Below, piece by piece: positions 8,319 through 16,911 of a stretch of DNA of 64,000 nucleotides. This stretch comes from JBHELQ01 sp046262995 (GTDB lineage: Bacteria > Actinomycetota > Thermoleophilia > Solirubrobacterales > Thermoleophilaceae), in assembly GCA_046262995.1 (NCBI GenBank), contig JBHELQ010000122.1, forward strand, positions 16,868-80,867, in the 5' to 3' direction. The notes beneath the pieces are model-generated. The model was not told the origin of the DNA, did no database searches, and saw only the letters and a program-made list of their open reading frames with translations. The stretch's first letter is position 1, and every line of letters starts with the position of its first letter. The translations under genes were made by a program, and so were the position numbers.

Positions 8319-9878
8319 ATGACGACCGACGACGGAGCAAACCCCCTTCCCGCGCGAGCGAACGCGCCCGAAGCGCCGCCCACCAGGCCGGCGCCCGAAG
8401 AGCTGGCCCGGCCGGAGATGCTCGAGAAGCCGACGGTGATCGTCGGCGGGGGCCCCGCCGGCCTGACGGCCGGCTACCTGCTGGCGAAGAGAGGGCTGCC
8501 CGCGATCGTCCTGGAGGCCGAGGACCAGGTGGGCGGCATCGCCAAGACGGCGGTGCGCGACGGCTACCGCTTCGACCTCGGCGGCCACCGCTTCTTCACG
8601 AAGGCGACCGAGGTCGACGCGCTCTGGCACGAGATCATGCGTGAGGACTTCCTCGAGCGCCCGCGCATGTCGCGCATCTACTGGAACGGGAAGTTCCTCG
8701 ATTACCCGCTGCGCGGCCCCGACGTGATCAAGAAGCTCGGCCCGGTGGAGCTGACGCGCGCGTTCTTGTCCTACCTCTGGGCGCAGATCAAGCCGAAGGG
8801 GAGCGAGGACACCTTCGAGGAGTGGGTCTCGAACCGCTTCGGAAAGCGCCTCTTCAATCTCTTCTTCAAGTCGTACACGGAGAAGGTCTGGGGCGTGCCG
8901 ACCTCGGAGATCCGCGCGGAGTGGGCCGCCCAGCGGATCAAGGGGCTGTCCTTCTTCTCTGCGGCCAAGGCGGCTTTCTTCGGCAACCGCGGCGAGATCA
9001 AGTCACTGATCTCCAAGTTCAACTACCCGCGCTTCGGCCCCGGCCAGATGTGGGAGACCATGACCGACGACATCCGCCGCCTCGGCGGCGAGGTGCGCCT
9101 GAACTCGAAGGTCACGAGGCTCGAGTTCGAGGGCAACAGGTGCACGCGGGTGCACGTCGGCGACGAGGTCATCGAGACCGCCGCCGTCGTCTCCTCTCTC
9201 CCTCTGCGCAACACCGTCGGGATGGCCGAGCCGCAGCCGAGGCCGGAGGTGATCGCCTCGGCCAAGGGCCTGCGCTACCGGGACTTCCTGACGGTCGCCC
9301 TGGTGCTCGACGGCGAGGACCTGTTCCCCGACAACTGGATCTACATCCACGAGCCGAGCGTGAACGTGGGCAGGATCCAGAACTTCCGCTCCTGGAGCCC
9401 CTGGATGGTGCCCGACCCGAAGAAGGCATGCGTGGGGCTCGAGTTCTTCTGCTTCGCCGGCGACCGGCTATGGGAGTCGGACGACGACGATCTGGTCCAG
9501 CTCGGGATGCAGGAGCTCGAGCAGCTGGGCCTGGCGCGTCGCGACCAGCTCGAGTTCGGCTTCGTCGAGCGGGTGCCGAAGGCCTACCCGATGTACGACG
9601 CCGACTACGCCGAGCGCGTGCACGCCATCCGCTCGTGGCTAGACGGCCTGGACAACTTCATCCAGGTCGGGCGCAACGGGCTGCACCGCTACAACAACTC
9701 CGACCACTCCATGCTCAGCGCCATGCGGGCCATCGACAACCTCGTCGATGGGGCCGAGCACGACATCTGGGAGGTCAACGCCGAGTCGGCCTACCACGAG
9801 GAGGAGAAGCAGGACGAGCAGCAGCCCTATATCGAGGCTCCCGAGACGGAGTCGATGAAGGAGCCGCTGGCGGGCTGA
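8319..9878 (+). CDS. FAD-dependent amine-oxidase-fold protein, UDP-galactopyranose-mutase-like
   Basis: The product has 519 residues. After a polar N-terminal 35 residues comes a dinucleotide-binding motif (VIVGGGPAGLTAGYLL) and the downstream FAD contact LEAEDQVGGIAKT. The DLGGHRFFTK segment and the C-terminal GRNGLHRYNNSDHSM are typical of the UDP-galactopyranose mutase / protoporphyrinogen-oxidase-like group used in polysaccharide clusters. It probably isomerises or oxidises a nucleotide sugar or lipid-linked intermediate in the cytosol. No residue establishes UGM activity. It starts 7 bases after a GT39 gene. Confidence 0.8.
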   Translation: MTTDDGANPLPARANAPEAPPTRPAPEELARPEMLEKPTVIVGGGPAGLTAGYLLAKRGLPAIVLEAEDQVGGIAKTAVRDGYRFDLGGHRFFTKATEVDALWHEIMREDFLERPRMSRIYWNGKFLDYPLRGPDVIKKLGPVELTRAFLSYLWAQIKPKGSEDTFEEWVSNRFGKRLFNLFFKSYTEKVWGVPTSEIRAEWAAQRIKGLSFFSAAKAAFFGNRGEIKSLISKFNYPRFGPGQMWETMTDDIRRLGGEVRLNSKVTRLEFEGNRCTRVHVGDEVIETAAVVSSLPLRNTVGMAEPQPRPEVIASAKGLRYRDFLTVALVLDGEDLFPDNWIYIHEPSVNVGRIQNFRSWSPWMVPDPKKACVGLEFFCFAGDRLWESDDDDLVQLGMQELEQLGLARRDQLEFGFVERVPKAYPMYDADYAERVHAIRSWLDGLDNFIQVGRNGLHRYNNSDHSMLSAMRAIDNLVDGAEHDIWEVNAESAYHEEEKQDEQQPYIEAPETESMKEPLAG

Positions 9879-9913
9879 CGCTCCGCTGCGAGGCGCCTGC
9901 CTCGCGCTGGCTT

Positions 9914-9931
9914 CCTGGACGAACGTCCAGG
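9914..9931. other. Inverted repeat between flavoprotein and GH6 genes
   Basis: Two perfect 7-base arms (CCTGGAC / GTCCAGG) flank GAAC, 52 bases before the GH6 start and 36 bases after the flavoprotein stop. It could be a weak terminator hairpin (no T-run) or an operator. A TTGAAA sequence at 9934-9939 directly follows it. Confidence 0.4.
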
Positions 9932-9982
9932 TCTTGAAACGCCGCATCAGGGACTACCCCGGACGCGGCCGATGGGACAGGC

Positions 9983-11254
9983 ATGAGGTATGCCGCCCTA
10001 ACCCTCGCCCGACTGGCTGCCGTTCTCGCCGTCGTCGTCCTGACGGCGCTCGGTGCCACGTCCGCGCAGGCGAGGCACGGAGAGGATGGGCAGCAGCTTC
10101 CGCCCCTCCCGGTGGACCCGCCACCCCTGCCGGTCCCCACGCCGACCCCCACGCCCCCGCCGGTGCCGCCGCTGCCGACCGGTGGCAACTGCCGCAGCGC
10201 CACGCAGCCTGCCGGGGTCGACCCGCGCGGCGCCGCGCGCGGCGCGCCGAACCCCCTGAACGGCCTGACCTTCTTCGTCGATCCCGACGAGCCCGCCTGG
10301 CACCAGTGGAAGCGCCTACAGCGCCAGGGGAAGACCTATGACGCCTCGTTGGTCGAGAAGCTCGCCACACGGCCGAAGTTCAGGTGGTTCGGCAAGTGGA
10401 CGCGGCATGGGCCGAAGCTCGTCTCGACGATCCGGGAGTACCTCGCGCACGTCGACTGCACCCAGCCGGGCGCCGTCCCCCTCATGGCCGTCATGCGCCA
10501 CCAGGGCCGCGCCTGCAATCCGCACTACCGGGCCGGTGGTCGGCGCGAGGATGCCCGCCAGCGCGGGTGGTACCGCCGCTTCGCTCGCGGGGTCGGCAGC
10601 CACCGCGTAGTGATCGCCTTCGAGCCGGACTCGCTCGGCACGGTCCACTGCCTGGCCCGCAGCCGTCGCAAGGCGCGCCTGCGGACCCTGCGCTACGGGG
10701 TGAAGCTCTTCTCGAGGCTCCCGAACGCGACCGTCTACCTGGAGGCCGGAGCCTCGGACTGGGACTCCGCCCGCCACACGGCCCGGCAGCTCCGCTACAT
10801 CGGCATCCGCCGGGTGCGCGGCTTCATGCTGAACGTGACCCACTACGACTGGACTTCGCGCAACATCCGCCACGGCCGGAAGATCTCGCGCCTGGTCGGC
10901 GGCAAGCACTTCATCATCTCGACCTCCAACAACGGCCGCGGCCCGGTGCACTTCCGCAACTATCGCGGACGTCACGACTGGCGCGTGGTCAACGTCTGGT
11001 GCCATCCGCTCATGCGAGGCCTGGGCCCGGCGCCGACCGCCGACACCCACAAGGCCAAGGTCGACGCGTACATGTACATCGGCCGCGCGGGCTACTCCAG
11101 CGGACACTGCAACGGCGGTCCGAGTCGGGTCGGTGCCTGGTGGCCGGCGAGGGCGCTGATGTTCGGCAAGTACGCCACGCAGTGGATCGGGCCGCCGCAC
11201 GGCAGTCGCAACGGATTCTTCGGCCACTTGTCGCTCCGCCAGCTCGGCGGCTGA
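9983..11254 (+). CDS. Secreted glycoside hydrolase family 6-like protein
   Basis: This 423-residue protein has a Sec signal peptide (about residues 1-29, ending in SAQA) and a Pro/Thr linker (about 36-66), then a GH6 domain. The second GH6 signature is intact (VVIAFEPDSLG, E214-P-D-S), as are NVTHYDW, NVWCHP and WWPAR. GH6 enzymes are inverting endoglucanases/cellobiohydrolases acting on beta-1,4-glucan. At the first signature, where the family has Arg-Asp-Cys with Asp as general acid, this protein has R176-A177-C178, so catalysis may be altered or absent. It lies in a surface-glycan gene region. No close promoter is clear. Confidence 0.85.
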   Translation: MRYAALTLARLAAVLAVVVLTALGATSAQARHGEDGQQLPPLPVDPPPLPVPTPTPTPPPVPPLPTGGNCRSATQPAGVDPRGAARGAPNPLNGLTFFVDPDEPAWHQWKRLQRQGKTYDASLVEKLATRPKFRWFGKWTRHGPKLVSTIREYLAHVDCTQPGAVPLMAVMRHQGRACNPHYRAGGRREDARQRGWYRRFARGVGSHRVVIAFEPDSLGTVHCLARSRRKARLRTLRYGVKLFSRLPNATVYLEAGASDWDSARHTARQLRYIGIRRVRGFMLNVTHYDWTSRNIRHGRKISRLVGGKHFIISTSNNGRGPVHFRNYRGRHDWRVVNVWCHPLMRGLGPAPTADTHKAKVDAYMYIGRAGYSSGHCNGGPSRVGAWWPARALMFGKYATQWIGPPHGSRNGFFGHLSLRQLGG

Positions 11255-11260
11255 GCCCGG

Positions 11261-13069
11261 CTAGCCGCTCTTGGGCGGCGGATGGGGCGGCAGCTCGCGC
11301 GCGCGCGGAACCTGGATGACAGGAGCGCCGTACGCCTGGCGGCAGCGGCGCAGCCGGTAGACCGTGGCCGCCGGCCCGGGGCGCTCGTAGGCCGTCGGAT
11401 AGTAGTTATAGGAGAGGTCGAAGCTGAAGGACACGGGCTTCGCTCCTGCGCGGTAGGGGCTGAACCGAGCAAGCACTCGCGACTCGCCCTTCAACCGGCG
11501 GTAGTAACCGCGGACGGGCCCCGAGCCCGTTTCCAGCACGCGGTCGCGGACCAGCCCGAAGGTCACCACGACGCAGTAGCCGTAGAAGCGATAGTCGTCG
11601 ATCGTCGCCGGGCCAAGCACCTGGTGGTAGGCCGATGCCCGCACTCCCCCGTCGGGCCGGGAGAACTGGCCCGGCTTGAAGCGGCCACAGACCCGGCTTC
11701 CCGCCGGTCCCGGGTACGACCAGCCCCGCTCCGACGAGCGTGCGGGCGGCGGGCAGCGCCGCAACCAGGGGGGGTCGCGACCGTCGGGCGCGACGCCGAA
11801 GTAGCGTCCGGGGACCGCCGGCTCGAAGGAGGCCCGCAGCTCGGGCGGTAGGCGCCGCGCGAGATAGCCGCGCACCTGCTCCCGCGTGTCGTCGCGACCG
11901 AGCACGAGGCCGCTCCGAATGTCCGCCGCAAGCGGCTGGGCGAGCACCAGGGCGCTCAGGGCCACGAGCGCGGCGGCGGCCACGACCGGCCGGCGCAGGA
12001 GCGCGGCGCAGCGAACGAGCGCCACGGCCGCCAGCATCGCCAGGACGGGATAGGCGGGCAGGAGCCAGCGCCCGAAGTAGCGCGACTGCAGGCTGAGGTA
12101 GAGGAACAGCGCGAGCGGGAGCGCAATCAGGATCAGCCCGCGCGCGGGCCTGCGCCTGAGCTCCAGCACGGCGCCCGCCAGCGCGGCCGCGGCGCCCGCC
12201 CAGCCGAGGCCCCAGCCGAGGCTGTCGAGGTAGTAGAGGAAGCCGCCTCGGTCCTGACCCGCCTTGGGCTGGTTGGCGGCAACGTCGGCCTGGCTGTGCA
12301 GGTCGTGCCAGAAGGCGTCGAACGAGGTGAAGACGTACGGGTTGAGGAGGACGAACACAGCGGCTGCCGCCAGCCCGCCGGCGACCAGGAACAGCGGCGC
12401 TCGCAGGCGGTCGTGGCGCAGCCGCGCCGCCGCGGCGATGCCGAGCGGGAGCAGCACCAGCCCTGCCGTGTACTTGAAGGCAAGCGCGAGCCCGCCGGCG
12501 GCTCCGGCGAGCAGGTACCAGCGCAGCCGCCCGTCCTCGGACGCCCGTACCGCTCCCCACAGCGCCAGGGCGACTCCGGCCAGGGCGCCCACGTCTGTCA
12601 CGGCCACGCGCGAGTAGGCGACCGGCAGGAAGGCGAAGGCGAGGATCGCGGCGGCCACCAGCCCCTCGCGGGAGCCCCACAGGCGGCGGGCCGCCAGGTA
12701 CACGGCTGCCACGCCCGCCGTGCACAGCACCGCGGCGAGCGTCCGCGCGATGCCCCAGATGCCGGTCGGGTCGGAGGAGAACTGCTGCGTCACGTTCCCG
12801 AAGCGCAGCTGCAGCCCGAGCGGTCCGTAGATCGCCCTCAGCAGCCCGTAGACGAGGTACGTGTACGCGGCCGGGTTCTGGTAGTAGCCGGGGTTCAGGC
12901 CCGAGTGGAACATCCCGACCGCGCGGCTCGTGAAGTGGTTGCCTTCGTCGAGGCTCCAGACGAAGGGCAGCCCGTAGTGGTTGTTCCAGATCCGCAGGAA
13001 GAAGCCCGACGCGAGGATGGCGAGCAGCAGCAGGTGGCGGGGCCGGACGAAGGAACGCAGGCGTCGCAT
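11261..13069 (-). CDS. GT39-like membrane glycosyltransferase
   Basis: This 602-residue polytopic membrane protein has a short Arg-rich N-terminus, a first membrane helix, and then an external loop with WSLDEGNHFTSRA. That acidic Asp-Glu pair corresponds to the catalytic site of dolichyl/polyprenyl-phosphate-mannose transferases. About 11 membrane segments are followed by a soluble C-terminal domain from about residue 400. It converges on the GH6 gene with only 6 bases between stops and is divergent from the riboflavin operon. ATG 13069 is supported by TACGCT ending 9 bases upstream. Confidence 0.8.
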   Translation of the reverse strand: MRRLRSFVRPRHLLLLAILASGFFLRIWNNHYGLPFVWSLDEGNHFTSRAVGMFHSGLNPGYYQNPAAYTYLVYGLLRAIYGPLGLQLRFGNVTQQFSSDPTGIWGIARTLAAVLCTAGVAAVYLAARRLWGSREGLVAAAILAFAFLPVAYSRVAVTDVGALAGVALALWGAVRASEDGRLRWYLLAGAAGGLALAFKYTAGLVLLPLGIAAAARLRHDRLRAPLFLVAGGLAAAAVFVLLNPYVFTSFDAFWHDLHSQADVAANQPKAGQDRGGFLYYLDSLGWGLGWAGAAAALAGAVLELRRRPARGLILIALPLALFLYLSLQSRYFGRWLLPAYPVLAMLAAVALVRCAALLRRPVVAAAALVALSALVLAQPLAADIRSGLVLGRDDTREQVRGYLARRLPPELRASFEPAVPGRYFGVAPDGRDPPWLRRCPPPARSSERGWSYPGPAGSRVCGRFKPGQFSRPDGGVRASAYHQVLGPATIDDYRFYGYCVVVTFGLVRDRVLETGSGPVRGYYRRLKGESRVLARFSPYRAGAKPVSFSFDLSYNYYPTAYERPGPAATVYRLRRCRQAYGAPVIQVPRARELPPHPPPKSG

Positions 13070-13078
13070 CGGCGGCGC

Positions 13079-13084
13079 AGCGTA
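13079..13084 (-). promoter_or_regulatory. -10 element of GT39-like gene
   Basis: TACGCT on the minus strand, 9 bases before ATG 13069. Confidence 0.4.
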
Positions 13085-13110
13085 TTAGCGGCCGCTCGAC
13101 CGGCCCCTGG

Positions 13111-13131
13111 TAAGGTTGACTCGCGAGTCAA
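13111..13131 (+). promoter_or_regulatory. ribD promoter -10 with overlapping 16-base palindrome
   Basis: TAAGGT (13111-13116) is followed at once by a perfect palindrome, TTGACTCGCGAGTCAA (13116-13131), which would cover the transcription start. This is the usual position of a repressor operator. The leader to ATG 13154 is only about 30 bases, so there is no room for an FMN riboswitch. A GGAGGG ribosome-binding site is at 13143-13148. Confidence 0.45.
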
Positions 13132-13153
13132 TCCGGGCGACTGGAGGGCTTGA

Positions 13154-14278
13154 ATGGCTCATGCAGCGGCCAGCGAACTCGACGAGCGGCACCTCCACAG
13201 GACCATCGAGCTCGCCGCGCACGCCCGTGGATGCGTCAGCCCGAATCCGCTCGTGGGCGCCGTCGTCGTCAAGGAGGAGCGGCGCATCGGGGAGGGCTTT
13301 CACGCCGGCCCGGGCTACCCGCACGCGGAGCGCGAGGCGCTCGCCGCGTGCGAGTCGGACCCCGCCGGCGGAACGCTCTACGTATCGCTCGAGCCCTGCT
13401 GCCATGAGGGGCGGACCCCGCCGTGCACGGCCGCCATCGTGGACGCCGGGATCGCTCGCGTCGTGATCGCGTCGGACGACCCGACGGACAAGGCGTCGGG
13501 CCGCGGGCCCGGCATCCTGCGGGACGAGGGCCTCGCGGTCGACATCTGCGACGGCGGGCCGGCGCGGGAGGCCCGCCTCCTCAACCAGCCCTTTCGCAAG
13601 CACGCGCGAACGGGCCGTCCGCTGGTGGTTCTGAAGAGCGCCATGACCCTCGACGGCAAGGTCGCGACCCGCACCGGCGACTCGAAGTGGATCTCGGGGG
13701 ACGCCAGCCGGGCGCGTGCCCATCGCTGGCGCGCCGAGTCCGATGCCGTGGCGGTCGGCATCGGAACGGCCCTGGCCGACGACCCACTGCTCACGGCGCG
13801 CGTCGAGGGCGTGCCGCGTCAGCCGATGCGGGTGGTGTTCGACTCGGAGGCGCGGCTGCCGCTCGATTCGCAGCTCGTCCGCGGCGCGCGGGACGTACCG
13901 CTGACGGTGATCTGCTCGCGAGCGGCCAACCGGACCGCCCTCCAGGCGCTCGAGGCAGCCGGCGCCGACGTGATCGTGACGAGCGGCCCCAACGAGTCCG
14001 CTCGGGTCGTCCATGCGCTCGACGAGCTTGGCTCCCGGGACGTGCAGTCGCTGCTCCTCGAGGGCGGTCCGCGCCTCGCCGGCGCGTTCCTGGAGGCGGG
14101 CGAGATAGACGAGGCCCGCGTGTTCGTGGCGCCGCTTCTGGCCGGCGGCCGTGAGGCCCGCAGCCCTATCGAGGGCCTCGGCATGCAGGACGTGGCGAGC
14201 GCGCTCCACGCCGACGCCGTCGAGGTGGACCGGATCGAGGACGACGTGCTGGTGAGCGCGCGCTTCAGGGAGTGGTGA
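13154..14278 (+). CDS. ribD: Riboflavin biosynthesis protein RibD (deaminase/reductase)
   Basis: This 374-residue bifunctional enzyme carries out the second and third steps of riboflavin synthesis. The N-terminal deaminase has the zinc site HAEREAL and SLEPCCHEGRTPPC with the substrate motif CVSPNPLVGAVV (residues 28-100). The C-terminal NADPH-dependent reductase begins near residue 155 (KSAMTLDGKVATRTGDSKWI). It is the first gene of ribD-ribE-ribBA-ribH. ATG 13154 has a good ribosome-binding site, and the stop overlaps ribE by one base (TGATG). Confidence 0.97.
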   Translation: MAHAAASELDERHLHRTIELAAHARGCVSPNPLVGAVVVKEERRIGEGFHAGPGYPHAEREALAACESDPAGGTLYVSLEPCCHEGRTPPCTAAIVDAGIARVVIASDDPTDKASGRGPGILRDEGLAVDICDGGPAREARLLNQPFRKHARTGRPLVVLKSAMTLDGKVATRTGDSKWISGDASRARAHRWRAESDAVAVGIGTALADDPLLTARVEGVPRQPMRVVFDSEARLPLDSQLVRGARDVPLTVICSRAANRTALQALEAAGADVIVTSGPNESARVVHALDELGSRDVQSLLLEGGPRLAGAFLEAGEIDEARVFVAPLLAGGREARSPIEGLGMQDVASALHADAVEVDRIEDDVLVSARFREW

Positions 14279-14874
14279 TGTTCACTGGCCTCGTCCAGGA
14301 GCGGGGCAGCGTCCGCGCCGTCGAGCCCGCGGACGGCGGCGTTCGCCTGCGAGTCGCCGCGCGGCTGGCCGCCGAGCTCGAGCCGGGCGATTCCGTCGCC
14401 GTGAACGGCGTCTGCCTGACGGCGGTGGAGGCCGACTCCGACAGCTTCGCCGCTGACGTGATCGCGGAGACGCTGCGACGCTCGTCGCTCGCGCCCCTCG
14501 CGGAGGGCGACGGGGTGAACCTGGAGCTCCCGCTGCGGCCCTCCGATCGGCTGGGAGGCCACGTGGTGCAGGGGCACGTGGACGCGACCGGCGTCGTGGA
14601 GTCGGTGACGGAGGAAGGCTCCGCTCGCACGCTGCGCGTGGCCGCTCCCCCGGAGCTCCTGCCCTACGTCGTCGAGAAGGGCTCGATCGCCCTCGACGGC
14701 GTCTCGCTGACCGTGGCCGGCGTCGACGACGACGGCCTCAGCGTCTCGCTGATCCCGGAGACGCTCGCGCGGACCACGCTCGGCTCCGCCGAGCCCGGGC
14801 GCCCGCTGAACATCGAGGTGGACGTCTTCGCGAAGTACGTCGAAAAGCTCGTGGCCGGACGGGTGCCGGCGTGA
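14278..14874 (+). CDS. ribE: Riboflavin synthase, alpha subunit
   Basis: The protein has 198 residues and makes riboflavin by dismutation of two 6,7-dimethyl-8-ribityllumazine molecules. The N-terminus MFTGLVQERG is the family hallmark. Two lumazine-binding barrels follow, the second starting near GGHVVQGHVDATG (about residue 95). I chose ATG 14278 over the two preceding GTG codons because it gives the canonical N-terminus and the one-base TGATG overlap with ribD. Confidence 0.96.
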   Translation: MFTGLVQERGSVRAVEPADGGVRLRVAARLAAELEPGDSVAVNGVCLTAVEADSDSFAADVIAETLRRSSLAPLAEGDGVNLELPLRPSDRLGGHVVQGHVDATGVVESVTEEGSARTLRVAAPPELLPYVVEKGSIALDGVSLTVAGVDDDGLSVSLIPETLARTTLGSAEPGRPLNIEVDVFAKYVEKLVAGRVPA

Positions 14875-16226
14875 CGTCGGCGCCCTTCAGCACCGTCGAG
14901 GAGGCGCTCGAGGACGTGCGCGCCGGCAAGATGGTCGTGGTCTGCGACGCGGAGGATCGCGAGAACGAGGGCGACCTGACGCTCGCCGCCCAGTTCGCCA
15001 CGCCCGAGGCGATCAACTTCATGGCCAAGCACGCCCGCGGCCTGGTCTGCCTGGCGCTGACTCCGGAGCGCTGCGACGAGCTCGACCTGGACCTGATGGC
15101 GGCCAAGAACGAGTCCCCCTTCCAGACCGCCTTCACGGTCTCGATCGAGGCGCGCGAGGGGATCACGACCGGCATCTCGGCGCACGACCGGGCGCAGACC
15201 ATCCAGGTGGCCATCGACCCGCGCGCGAGGCCCGCGGACCTGGTCCAGCCGGGGCACATCTTCCCGCTGAAGGCGAAGGCCGGGGGTGTGCTCGAGCGGA
15301 CGGGCCAGACGGAGGCGGCGGTCGACCTTGCGCGGCTGGCCGGGCTCTATCCCGCCGGCGTCATCTGCGAGGTCATGAACGACGACGGCACCATGGCGCG
15401 CGTGCCCGACCTGGAGCGCTACTGCACCGAGCACGGCCTGAAGATGATCACGGTCGCCGACCTGATCGCCTACCGGCGCATGCACGACAAGCTCGTAGAG
15501 CGCGTGGCCCAGGCGCGCATGCCCACCAAGTTCGGCGACTTCACGGTCATCGGCTTCCGCTCGCTCGTCGACGAGAAGCACCACGTGGCGATGGTCAAGG
15601 GCGACGTCGATGGACAGGACGACGTGCTGGTGCGCGTGCACTCGGAGTGCCTGACGGGTGACGTCTTCCACTCGCTTCGCTGCGACTGCGGTCAGCAGCT
15701 CGAGGACGCGCTCCTGCGCATCGAGGAGGAGGGACGCGGGGTGCTCCTGTACCTGGCGCAGGAGGGCCGCGGCATCGGGCTGCTGAACAAGCTGCGCGCC
15801 TACCGGCTCCAGGAGGAGGGCCTGGACACGGTCGACGCCAACATCGAGCTCGGCCTCCCGGCCGACCTGCGCGACTACGGGATCGGGGCCCAGATACTGG
15901 TCGACCTGGGGCTCACCTCGATCCGGCTGCTGACGAACAACCCCAAGAAGATCGTGGGACTCGAGGGGTATGGGCTGCGCGTCACCGACCAGGTGCCGAT
16001 CGCGCATCCGGCGAACGAGCACAATCGCGCGTATCTCGAGGCGAAGCGCGAGCGGCTCGGGCACCTGCTCCACCACCAGGGACTGGCGCTCGACGAGGAG
16101 ATGATCCACGAGGAGCGTCGCCACGATCGCGAGCGGGGCAGAGGCCCCGGAGCCGACACCGACCTCTACGGCGAGGGCCACCGTCCGGGGACGCGACGTC
16201 CCGGCGTGGAGCGGCCGGGTGGCTGA
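14871..16226 (+). CDS. ribBA: Bifunctional DHBP synthase / GTP cyclohydrolase II
   Basis: This 451-residue fusion supplies both precursors of riboflavin. The N-terminal 3,4-dihydroxy-2-butanone-4-phosphate synthase (about 1-205) has the acidic loop DAEDRENEGDLT and the ITTGISAHDR segment. The C-terminal GTP cyclohydrolase II (about 210-405) has the zinc cysteines in HSECLTGD and LRCDCGQQL plus QEGRGIGLLNKL. A polar tail of about 40 residues extends past the usual end. The GTG start overlaps the ribE stop by 4 bases (GTGA). Confidence 0.97.
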   Translation: MTSAPFSTVEEALEDVRAGKMVVVCDAEDRENEGDLTLAAQFATPEAINFMAKHARGLVCLALTPERCDELDLDLMAAKNESPFQTAFTVSIEAREGITTGISAHDRAQTIQVAIDPRARPADLVQPGHIFPLKAKAGGVLERTGQTEAAVDLARLAGLYPAGVICEVMNDDGTMARVPDLERYCTEHGLKMITVADLIAYRRMHDKLVERVAQARMPTKFGDFTVIGFRSLVDEKHHVAMVKGDVDGQDDVLVRVHSECLTGDVFHSLRCDCGQQLEDALLRIEEEGRGVLLYLAQEGRGIGLLNKLRAYRLQEEGLDTVDANIELGLPADLRDYGIGAQILVDLGLTSIRLLTNNPKKIVGLEGYGLRVTDQVPIAHPANEHNRAYLEAKRERLGHLLHHQGLALDEEMIHEERRHDRERGRGPGADTDLYGEGHRPGTRRPGVERPGG

Positions 16227-16647
16227 CCGCTTCGCGATCGCTGCGGCGACCTTCTACGCGGAGCTGGCCGATCGACTGGTCGACGGTGCGCGCGGCGTGT
16301 TCGCCGAAGCCGGGGCCGACTGCGACGTCCACGAAGTGCCTGGCGCCTTCGAGCTTCCGCTGGCCGCCGGCTACTGCGCCGGCACGGGGCGCTACGCCGG
16401 CGTCGCCTGCCTCGGCGCCGTGATCCGCGGCGAGACCGATCACTACGACTACGTCTGCGCCGAGGCGGCGCGCGGCATCTCCCGCGTGAGCCTCGACACC
16501 GGCGTGCCCTGTGCCTTCGGCGTGATCACGTGCGACACGATGGAGCAGGCCCTGGCCCGCGCCGGTGGCGACAAGCGCCACCAGGGGGAGGACTCGGCGC
16601 GCGCGGTGCTCCGCATGGCGGAGCTTCGCCGCGAGCTGGCGCCGTGA
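16219..16647 (+). CDS. ribH: 6,7-dimethyl-8-ribityllumazine synthase
   Basis: At 142 residues this is a slightly short lumazine synthase. The substrate loops are present: EVPGAFELPLAAGYCA, CLGAVIRGETDHYDYV (His of the catalytic loop) and GVITCDTMEQALARAGG. It condenses the RibA- and RibB-derived precursors to make the RibE substrate. The GTG start lies 8 bases inside the ribBA frame, so translation is probably coupled. It is the last gene of the operon. Confidence 0.95.
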   Translation: MADRFAIAAATFYAELADRLVDGARGVFAEAGADCDVHEVPGAFELPLAAGYCAGTGRYAGVACLGAVIRGETDHYDYVCAEAARGISRVSLDTGVPCAFGVITCDTMEQALARAGGDKRHQGEDSARAVLRMAELRRELAP

Positions 16648-16655
16648 GGCGTTGC

Positions 16656-16661
16656 TAGCCT
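16656..16661 (+). promoter_or_regulatory. -10 element, leaderless promoter of rpmB
   Basis: TAGCCT, 8 bases before GTG 16670. Confidence 0.45.
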
Positions 16662-16669
16662 TCCGCCCC

Positions 16670-16861
16670 GTGCCAAAGGTCTGCTACGTGTGCGGCAAGG
16701 GCCCGGCTTTCGGCCACAGTCGCAGCCACTCGATGGTCGCCACCAAGCGGCGCTTCAACCCCAACCTCCAGAAGGTCCGCATCGACGTCGGCGGGGCGCC
16801 GCGGCGCGAGTATGTGTGCACCCGCTGTCTCAAGGCCGGCAAGGTCATGAAGGCCGCCTAG
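16670..16861 (+). CDS. rpmB: Ribosomal protein L28
   Basis: This is a 63-residue large-subunit protein of the zinc-ribbon type, with CYVCGKGP near the N-terminus and CTRCLKAGKV near the C-terminus (two CxxC pairs), and the L28 core SHSMVATKRRFNPNLQKV. The GTG start gives the canonical MPKVCYVCGKGP and lies 8 bases after a TAGCCT hexamer, suggesting a leaderless mRNA. Confidence 0.95.
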   Translation: MPKVCYVCGKGPAFGHSRSHSMVATKRRFNPNLQKVRIDVGGAPRREYVCTRCLKAGKVMKAA

Positions 16862-16911
16862 CGCCCAGAGGCGCGCCCGGTCTTCCTCGCAAAAGGAGTA
16901 GAAAGCCACTG

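Noticed and set aside
9960..10340. Alternative frames in the Pro-rich linker region of the GH6 gene as small genes
   Set aside because: They are Arg/Gly/Pro-rich shadow frames with no ribosome-binding site or -10 element at the expected spacing.
13085..13153. FMN riboswitch upstream of ribD
   Set aside because: Only about 70 bases separate ribD from the divergent gene, and the conserved RFN helices are not present.
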